A stretch of DNA of 64,000 nucleotides from Robertmurraya korlensis NBRC 107688 (GTDB taxonomy: Bacteria > Bacillota > Bacilli > Bacillales > Cytobacillaceae). Under the pieces are notes generated by a model that saw only the letters and a program-made list of their open reading frames with translations, did not search any database and was not told the origin of the DNA. Made by a program: the position numbers and the translations under genes. The stretch spans positions 682,001-746,000 of the forward strand of contig NZ_BCVH01000001.1 in the NCBI RefSeq assembly GCF_001591645.1, in the 5' to 3' direction. Positions 58,817 through 64,000 of this stretch are shown piece by piece (position 1 is the stretch's first letter; each line of letters opens with the position of its first letter).

Positions 58817-60133
58817 TTATTTTGACTGAGCTGCCATCCATTCCATGATCGTGGTTGATTTGCCATTGATTGTAGTGACTGGGTCGTTGTTGTAAACATA
58901 AATCCAAGACCAATGTCCAGGGTATTGGTGGGGCGTACCGTCTGCATTTTTATATAATCCGGATGTATCATGAACATCGTCAAATAATGATAAGTGGACA
59001 TTTGTGGCTCCTGCTGCAAGTAAACGGTTATAGGTTGGTACGGTGTTTTGATCAGGTAGAAGCGTTGTGTCATTCTTAGCGTGTACAAACCAAATCGGTG
59101 TTTCTTTCAAGGCTTGGATATCAGCATCCGAAATTAACCAATCTCTTAATCCTTCACAGACAGGGAAGGCAGCTGCAAAGTATTGTGGGTAATCACGAAT
59201 CATTAACATGGTCATATAGCCACCATTAGAAGCTCCACCAATGTATATGCGATTTGGATCAACATCTTTATGATTGGCAACATAGTCCTCAATTAAAGCT
59301 ATAAGGGCCTCTTGATAGATCGAAGTGCCATCTGCGTTACCTGTAAAACCTTCCATCCACCTAGTTGGAGTTTGAGGTACTAACACATGAGCACCATCAA
59401 AGTATGCTTGAATCTCATCTGACGCAAAAGCAGTGGCTTTATTTGCGGCGAGTGGAATCGTCGCATCTGTTCCACCTTCGCCACCACCGTGTAACCAGAT
59501 GACTAACGGATTCTTTTCTACCCCTTTCGTCTTTTGAGGTTCATAGTTTGCATAAGTTAGTGTCGTGTCCTCATGTGTAAAGCTTCCTGTTGAAAAATCT
59601 TCTATCAACTCACGAATTTCTCCATTCGATTTGCTAATGGTTAAACCGGAAATGGTTCCTGATTCGTACACGATGTCTTTCGTTTGGGTGATCGTATAGT
59701 CTGTTTCAATCCACAAATTTCTACCATAATAATTTAGGGGGGAACCAAGTGAAACACTCGGACCAATCTCCATTTCTAATACCACGTATTTCCCTCTTAC
59801 GGCTGGTTTTCCTTTAGCATCAGAAACATAAGCATCTGTTACTTTACGATACCCCTCCTCTAAAAAGGGATTGGCCAATCTGTTGTCACTTCTTTTTACA
59901 TGTACTTGAAACGTTTCCTCTAATACAGAACTCTGGGGAATAGGTGTATTGATGTCGACGATCACCTTTGTAACGGCGGCACCCCAATCTTCAATTTCAG
60001 TGACGGTTTGAAATGAGGCGGTGGTTGCGCCTAATGGTTTTGCCGATGAATGTCCGCTGAATGAAAATGTCATAGCAGCTGTAATAGAAACTAACATAGC
60101 GGATTTTGCATGCTTTTTCAATGTGTTTAGCAC
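58817..60133 (-). CDS. Secreted alpha/beta hydrolase, prolyl-oligopeptidase-type esterase
   Basis: 438 residues from the GTG at 60133, with AAGGAGG upstream. A signal peptide (about 1-31) is followed by an N-terminal beta domain and an alpha/beta hydrolase core. The oxyanion segment is 'VIWLHGGGEGG', the nucleophile Ser lies in 'IYIGGASNGGYMTM', an Asp in 'WFVHAKNDTTLLP' and the His in 'YPGHWSW'. Relatives are extracellular carbohydrate esterases, PHB-depolymerase-like enzymes and peptidases. A cre-like palindrome upstream suggests catabolite control, fitting a scavenging enzyme. Confidence 0.87.
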   Translation of the reverse strand: MLNTLKKHAKSAMLVSITAAMTFSFSGHSSAKPLGATTASFQTVTEIEDWGAAVTKVIVDINTPIPQSSVLEETFQVHVKRSDNRLANPFLEEGYRKVTDAYVSDAKGKPAVRGKYVVLEMEIGPSVSLGSPLNYYGRNLWIETDYTITQTKDIVYESGTISGLTISKSNGEIRELIEDFSTGSFTHEDTTLTYANYEPQKTKGVEKNPLVIWLHGGGEGGTDATIPLAANKATAFASDEIQAYFDGAHVLVPQTPTRWMEGFTGNADGTSIYQEALIALIEDYVANHKDVDPNRIYIGGASNGGYMTMLMIRDYPQYFAAAFPVCEGLRDWLISDADIQALKETPIWFVHAKNDTTLLPDQNTVPTYNRLLAAGATNVHLSLFDDVHDTSGLYKNADGTPHQYPGHWSWIYVYNNDPVTTINGKSTTIMEWMAAQSK

Positions 60134-60197
60134 GTTCTTTTTCCTCCTTAAATAAGTAGTTCCATTAGGAAAAAAATGATCCCTCCTCTACCATTCT

Positions 60198-60213
60198 ATG
60201 TAAGCCCTTACAT
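60198..60213. promoter_or_regulatory. Cre-like palindrome upstream of the esterase gene
   Basis: ATGTAAGCCCTTACAT is a symmetrical 16-mer. It follows the cre consensus except that the central CG is CC (GG on the other strand). It lies 65 bases before the esterase start. Confidence 0.45.
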
Positions 60214-60363
60214 AACTAAGGTATCACGAATAGGAAATATAATATGGGCTGATAAATAGCACTTTTTTGAGATTAACTGTATTTTTTTATTAACTTTCTG
60301 AAAATTTAATAAATTGTTATAAATACAAGAGTCACATTACCTAAAATAGGGGGACTTTAGTTC

Positions 60364-60397
60364 TGAAAAAAAACGGTGGAGAATCACCGTTTTTTTA
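60364..60397. terminator. Terminator of the DinB gene
   Basis: AAAAAAACGGTGGAGAATCA with its CACCGTTTTTTT complement: a perfect stem with flanking A and T tracts, usable in both directions. Confidence 0.88.
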
Positions 60398-60400
60398 AAC

Positions 60401-60925
60401 CTACTTTTTCAAAACTCCTAAGTATTCCTCCCAAGGTCCAACATCTAACCGGTAGCGTTTAGCCATTACACGAACAATTTGTGTAATATGAGTAAGATCA
60501 TGTACGACCCAGGTGGAAATTAATTCTCTAGCCTTTACCACACCAAAAGCTGCATGGATACCCGTTTGCTCAAGCTTGTTTTCTGAATCCATTAGTACCT
60601 TAAGCTTTGTGATATTATCCTCACGTAATCTTTTAAACTCTTTAATCTTTTCAACCAGAGTCTGTTCGGGCTTTTGTTGCAAATGGGCAAAACGGTCAAA
60701 AGGAGGAAATGATTTGCTTTCTCCATCCTCGAGAATCATCTGTAACCGAGGAATCCAATTCGTCGTTTCTCCATCTATCAGATGATCGATGATTTGCATA
60801 GTATTCCAAGTGCCTTCACCTTCATTGCCATGTAACCAACCTTCTGAGAGACCTAGAAGGAAGGATTCTAATGTTCGAGGAGTTTTTTCTAATACCTCTA
60901 TAGCTTCGCTTAAGTTGAAATTCAT
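60401..60925 (-). CDS. DinB-family four-helix-bundle protein
   Basis: 174 residues. The DinB/YfiT metal-binding histidines are visible in 'WNTMQIIDHLIDGETTNWIP' and 'WVVHDLTHITQIVRVMAKRY'. Members are thiol- or metal-dependent enzymes with mostly unknown substrates. AAAGGAG precedes the ATG on the minus strand. Monocistronic. Confidence 0.9.
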   Translation of the reverse strand: MNFNLSEAIEVLEKTPRTLESFLLGLSEGWLHGNEGEGTWNTMQIIDHLIDGETTNWIPRLQMILEDGESKSFPPFDRFAHLQQKPEQTLVEKIKEFKRLREDNITKLKVLMDSENKLEQTGIHAAFGVVKARELISTWVVHDLTHITQIVRVMAKRYRLDVGPWEEYLGVLKK

Positions 60926-61015
60926 ATGAAATCTCCTTTCTTAAATAAATCTGGATTAATTAGGCAATTTTCAGTATACTTCAAGTAATTTATTTCTAAT
61001 AGGGAGAGAACGACT

Positions 61016-61801
61016 GTGAGACAAGTTACATTTAAAGATATACATAAAGTAGGTCATATTGTACATGAAACGCAACAGCTTAAGCATATCCATTATCCCG
61101 AAATGCTTTCAAGATATAATAGTAATTTTATAGAGTATAAAACATGGGTAGCTGTAGAAGAGTTCCAACAAGATTTACAATACTTACGTGAGTTCCATAT
61201 GAAAAATGACCAAAAGCATGTGAAATTTTACTTTCCAGCGGACGAAGAAATCCCTGATCAAATAAAGGATGTTTTAACAAAATACCAATTTGAAATAGAA
61301 AAATTAGAATTATATACGTTAGAGCCAAACCGGTTTCCACCCGTTGAAGATCACCCAGATATCAGCGTTCACCAGGTCACTGAGGAAAACCTAGAGGACT
61401 TTTTATCACTACAGTACCAGCAGGATATTCCATTTGGAACAAATTTTGCTGAGCAAAAAATTGCCTTGTACAAGAGTTTTTTTGAAGATCCAATAATTGT
61501 TCAGTTACTTGCGTATTACAAAGGAATACCAGCTGGATCTGTTCACTTAATTCTTTCTGATGCCACTGTTGAAATCGATGATTTCTCGGTAAAGGCAGAT
61601 TATCAGCGCAAAGGGATTGGAACAAGACTTCAAAAATACGTCATGGAACATTTCTCAGATAAAACGATCATTTTAGTAGCAGAAGGCAGCGATACACCAA
61701 GAGAAATGTACCAAAAGCAAAATTATCAATGTGTCGGATTCCGATATGAAGCGACGAAAGTCTATAAATCAGTAAAAACTCCAGCTTTGACATTATTCTG
61801 A
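61016..61801 (+). CDS. GNAT family N-acetyltransferase, two-domain
   Basis: 261 residues, GTG start with AGGGAGAG upstream. The C-terminal GNAT domain has 'VEIDDFSVKADYQRKGIGTR' (acetyl-CoA loop) and 'PREMYQKQNYQCVGFRYEAT'. The N-terminal half is a degenerate GNAT-like lobe. The acceptor is unknown. Monocistronic; no clear terminator follows, and 61802-62068 shows no other gene. Confidence 0.85.
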   Translation: MRQVTFKDIHKVGHIVHETQQLKHIHYPEMLSRYNSNFIEYKTWVAVEEFQQDLQYLREFHMKNDQKHVKFYFPADEEIPDQIKDVLTKYQFEIEKLELYTLEPNRFPPVEDHPDISVHQVTEENLEDFLSLQYQQDIPFGTNFAEQKIALYKSFFEDPIIVQLLAYYKGIPAGSVHLILSDATVEIDDFSVKADYQRKGIGTRLQKYVMEHFSDKTIILVAEGSDTPREMYQKQNYQCVGFRYEATKVYKSVKTPALTLF

Positions 61802-62068
61802 AATATTTGTAAAAAAATGAACGAATCTCAAGGCCTGTCAACCCCAGACTATAGTATATATGTTGGTAGCCCTTCAAATATTTAGTAGACTTTGGGGAGA
61901 TGAGAAAAATACTAGAATTTCCTAGTAAGGTAAGTGAAATGAAGCTAAAACGGTAAAACGATGCATGGGGCTATAAAAAGTTGTTAATTCCTTCCTGAAA
62001 TATGACAAAAAACCTATGATACGATGAATTTGTCATGAACGACCAATTGATTTTAGGAGGAAGAAAAC

Positions 62069-62779
62069 ATGATAAAGAAAAAAGTCATTCTTACAGTGGC
62101 AGCTGCTGCAGCGTTAGCCGTAGCAAATCCAATGGGAGAAAAAGCTAGTGCTGCTGAAAGTACAACTACTGTTCAACAGAAAGTTTTTGTATATCAAGGC
62201 TCTAACGTAAATGAATTAAATAGTTATCTTCAAAAGTATTTTGCTAATCTAGGAATCAAGTTCAATACGAATACAACAGCAAAGCCACAATCACAACAGC
62301 CAACTCAACCAACCAATGAAACAACTACAACACAAACACCTGTTCAACAGCCAGCATCATCAACGGAACCGACAGAACCGGCTCAAACAACAATTAGCTC
62401 ATTAAGTGCCTATGAGCAAAAAGTGGTCGAACTTACTAACCAAGAACGATCAAAATATGGTTTAGCAGCTTTAAAAGCAGATACAGCTTTAAGCAAAGTG
62501 GCTCGTGAAAAATCACTTGATATGTCAAATAATGGATATTTCAGCCATGCAAGCCCAACGTACGGTTCACCTTTTGATATGATGAAGCAGTTTGGCATTT
62601 CGTATCAATATGCTGGTGAAAACATTGCCATGGGACAACGCTCACCTGAAGAAGTGGTACAAGCATGGATGAATAGTGAAGGCCACCGTAAAAACATCCT
62701 AAATGGGAACTTCAACTACATTGGTGTGGGTTATGTAGAATCAGGAAACTACTGGACACAAATGTTTATTGGTAAATAA
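62069..62779 (+). CDS. Secreted CAP-domain protein, YkwD-like
   Basis: 236 residues, TAGGAGGAAG before the ATG. Signal peptide 1-28 ('VILTVAAAAALAVANP...ASAAE'), a Thr/Gln/Pro-rich linker (about 70-110), and a C-terminal CAP/SCP domain. The CAP domain starts 'LSAYEQKVVELTNQERSKYG' and carries the 'YFSHASPTYGSPFDMMKQFG' and 'AGENIAMGQRSPEEVVQAWM' motifs with His and Glu ligands. It resembles B. subtilis YkwD and spore-coat SafA-associated CAP proteins. The extracellular role is unknown. Confidence 0.92.
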   Translation: MIKKKVILTVAAAAALAVANPMGEKASAAESTTTVQQKVFVYQGSNVNELNSYLQKYFANLGIKFNTNTTAKPQSQQPTQPTNETTTTQTPVQQPASSTEPTEPAQTTISSLSAYEQKVVELTNQERSKYGLAALKADTALSKVAREKSLDMSNNGYFSHASPTYGSPFDMMKQFGISYQYAGENIAMGQRSPEEVVQAWMNSEGHRKNILNGNFNYIGVGYVESGNYWTQMFIGK

Positions 62780-62815
62780 AAGGGAGCTTATCCAATTGGA
62801 TACGCCCTTTTTATA
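62778..62815 (+). terminator. Terminator of the CAP-domain gene
   Basis: AAAGGGAGCTTATCC pairs with GGATACGCCCTTT around AATT with one mismatch, followed by TTATATTTT. Confidence 0.8.
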
Positions 62816-62920
62816 TTTTTCTAGAAACCCTTCAGTGACATAACATAGATTGTCCCAAACATACAATGAAAGCATTAGAAGCCTATTCAGACGAGTCGTC
62901 ATTATTAGGAGGGTGATTAC

Positions 62921-63346
62921 ATGTTAAAGCATGTATGGAAGAGCTATCGAATAATTCAAGAGTTACTCAAAGAATTTCCGGTAAGTAATACCCCTGTTGA
63001 ACAACAGATGGCCCCTCTGCTTAATGGAGCAAATACCTTGCTATTTACGACTCTATCGACCTTACAACAATCAACCTTGGCGAAAAAGCAATTAAAATAC
63101 TCGTTGTCGGCCATTTATCAAAATGCTGAGGAAATGGAGCGCCTAACGCGCACTTGGGTACGAGTATCAACCTGGATGGACAGCGCAGACAGTGATGAAA
63201 TAGAGCACCGTAAGCAACTACTGTATCAATTACATGACCAATTAAAACAAATCGTCCCCTATATAGAAAATCTCTATGGAATGGAGGAAACCCTCACAAT
63301 CGTTCCTGCGTTATACCGGACGAAGAAGGGAATGGTATCTAGTTAG
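62921..63346 (+). CDS. Conserved helical hypothetical protein
   Basis: 141 residues with a strong AGGAGGGTGAT ribosome site. All-helical prediction by composition ('YRIIQELLKEFPVSNTPVEQ', 'RKQLLYQLHDQLKQIVPYIE'), no signal peptide, membrane helix or cysteine. No family recognised. It is followed directly by the hairpin repeat array. Confidence 0.65.
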   Translation: MLKHVWKSYRIIQELLKEFPVSNTPVEQQMAPLLNGANTLLFTTLSTLQQSTLAKKQLKYSLSAIYQNAEEMERLTRTWVRVSTWMDSADSDEIEHRKQLLYQLHDQLKQIVPYIENLYGMEETLTIVPALYRTKKGMVSS

Positions 63347-63360
63347 GGATGTGGTATAGG

Positions 63361-63740
63361 TGAAGAACGTTACGAAGCTTCAAAAGCTCCAAAATGATGT
63401 TCATGAGCCGGATGAAGGACGTTACGCAGGTTCAAAAGCTTCGAAATGACGTTCATGAGGTGGATGAAGGACGTTACGCAGGTTCAAAAGCTCCAAAATG
63501 ATGTTCATGAGCCGGATGAAGGACGTTACACAGTTTCAAAAGCTCCGAAATGATGTTCATAACCAAAATAAAGACTTCTAACCTAAATCAGCCACCGTAG
63601 ATATGGTCTTCATTCCTCCGATGAAGACCTTTTTCTGTAAACAGAACTCTGGTAATGGTCTTCATTCCATTAATGAAGAACGTTTGAAATCATAAAACAA
63701 ACTAATAGTCTTGATCGCCCGAATGAAGATATCCACTCAG
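63361..63740. repeat. 52-bp period hairpin repeat array
   Basis: The TGAAGRAC element recurs at 63361, 63413, 63465, 63517, 63569, 63622, 63674 and 63724, i.e. steps of 52, 52, 52, 52, 53, 52 and 50. The first four units are well conserved (GACGTTACGCAGGTTCAAAA, then GCTCCAAAATGATGTTCATG). The last units share only the hairpin: GGTCTTCAT/ATGAAGACC around a 7-nt loop. At 63605-63634 this hairpin is followed by TTTTT and could terminate transcription. Non-coding. Confidence 0.93.
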
Positions 63741-63852
63741 TTACTCGTTAAAACTTCTGGTCGTCAGGAATCCCTATCCCAACAACAACACGATGATTCC
63801 TATATAATGATAGGGAATACTGTTTCAATACCAAAAGGAAGTGATCCAATCT

Positions 63853-64000
63853 ATGAATCCCATTCTATACGGATGCCTTGTGATCATCACCACCTTTCTT
63901 ATGGGCTCCTCTTTTACGGTGGGGAAAATTGGGCTTGACTATGTATCTCCACTCTTGTTAGTAGGTCTCCGGTTTACGATTGCAGGCATCATCATGGCAT
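63853..64000 (+). CDS. EamA/DMT-type transporter, truncated by the window end
   Basis: Only the first 49 codons lie in the window. ATG 63853 follows AAAAGGAAGTGATC. The sequence 'MNPILYGCLVIITTFLMGSS' and 'FTVGKIGLDYVSPLLLVGLR' is the typical first helix and loop of drug/metabolite transporter superfamily proteins with EamA domains. A TATAAT at 63803-63808 is a possible -10. Substrate cannot be predicted. Confidence 0.85.
   Translation, partial: MNPILYGCLVIITTFLMGSSFTVGKIGLDYVSPLLLVGLRFTIAGIIMA

Noticed and set aside
61802-62068. Riboswitch before the CAP-domain gene
   Set aside because: Several short inverted words are present, but no known riboswitch skeleton or terminator could be assembled.
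63361-63740. CRISPR-like array
   Set aside because: Units are contiguous and degrade gradually; there are no spacers.
63711-63938. 75-codon frame on the + strand
   Set aside because: No ribosome site; it runs through the repeat array and overlaps the EamA-type gene start in another frame.

Overview
The window comes from a low-GC Firmicute, almost certainly a member of the Bacillaceae (Bacillus sensu lato). Evidence: a divergent gltC-gltAB locus very close to the Bacillus subtilis one, a YjcZ-type small sporulation protein, a leucine-type T-box leader, CcpA cre-like sites, strong AGGAGG-type ribosome-binding sites with frequent TTG/GTG starts, and many short Rho-independent terminators. No tRNA, rRNA, CRISPR array, prophage or complete insertion sequence was seen. 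The species cannot be named from the sequence.

Layout. 1-4600: a GAF-GGDEF protein, an ECF sigma factor with a coupled one-helix partner, then a decayed stretch with a frameshifted small membrane gene, a group II intron domain V remnant and a 52-bp tandem repeat. 4587-12036: gltC, gltA, gltB (glutamate synthase) and an HU-like gene. 12219-28735: an amino-acid/imino-acid catabolic island with a LysR and a PucR-type regulator, malonate-semialdehyde dehydrogenase plus an omega-aminotransferase, an aldehyde dehydrogenase / FAD oxidoreductase / DapA-like / Asp-Glu-racemase-like operon, a split Fe-S and flavoprotein set, a Na+/alanine-type symporter and alanine dehydrogenase. Four promoters here share one operator-like motif (core ACACAGTGTCCAATGA and variants) at a fixed 30-nt distance from the -10 box, which ties the island into one regulon.

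28865-32074: miscellaneous small genes. 32395-34420: a chemoreceptor under a cyclic-di-GMP-I riboswitch. 34664-41498: a GntR-controlled operon with an Fe-S flavin oxidoreductase, a TRAP transporter and a SolA-like oxidase, probably for uptake and demethylation of an N-methylated compound. 42275-44754: a C-N hydrolase, sodium:solute symporter and 53-aa membrane protein. 44796-50000: phosphoesterase, LysR/DUF4865 pair, polytopic chemoreceptor and a 5TM-GGDEF cyclase. 50069-55329: permease, D-threonine-aldolase-like enzyme and T-box-controlled leuA. 55461-56982: an Rrf2 regulator with palindromic operators in front of it, an IscA-like gene and an IDEAL-type gene, then thioredoxin. 57171-64000: sporulation-type, acetyltransferase, deacetylase, esterase, DinB and CAP-domain genes, a second hairpin array, and the start of an EamA-type exporter cut by the window end.

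The most interesting signals are the shared promoter code of the catabolic island, its use of an Asp/Glu-racemase-type enzyme where hydroxyproline operons usually have a proline-racemase-type epimerase, and a family of 52-bp-period hairpin repeats found at three separate intergenic loci.
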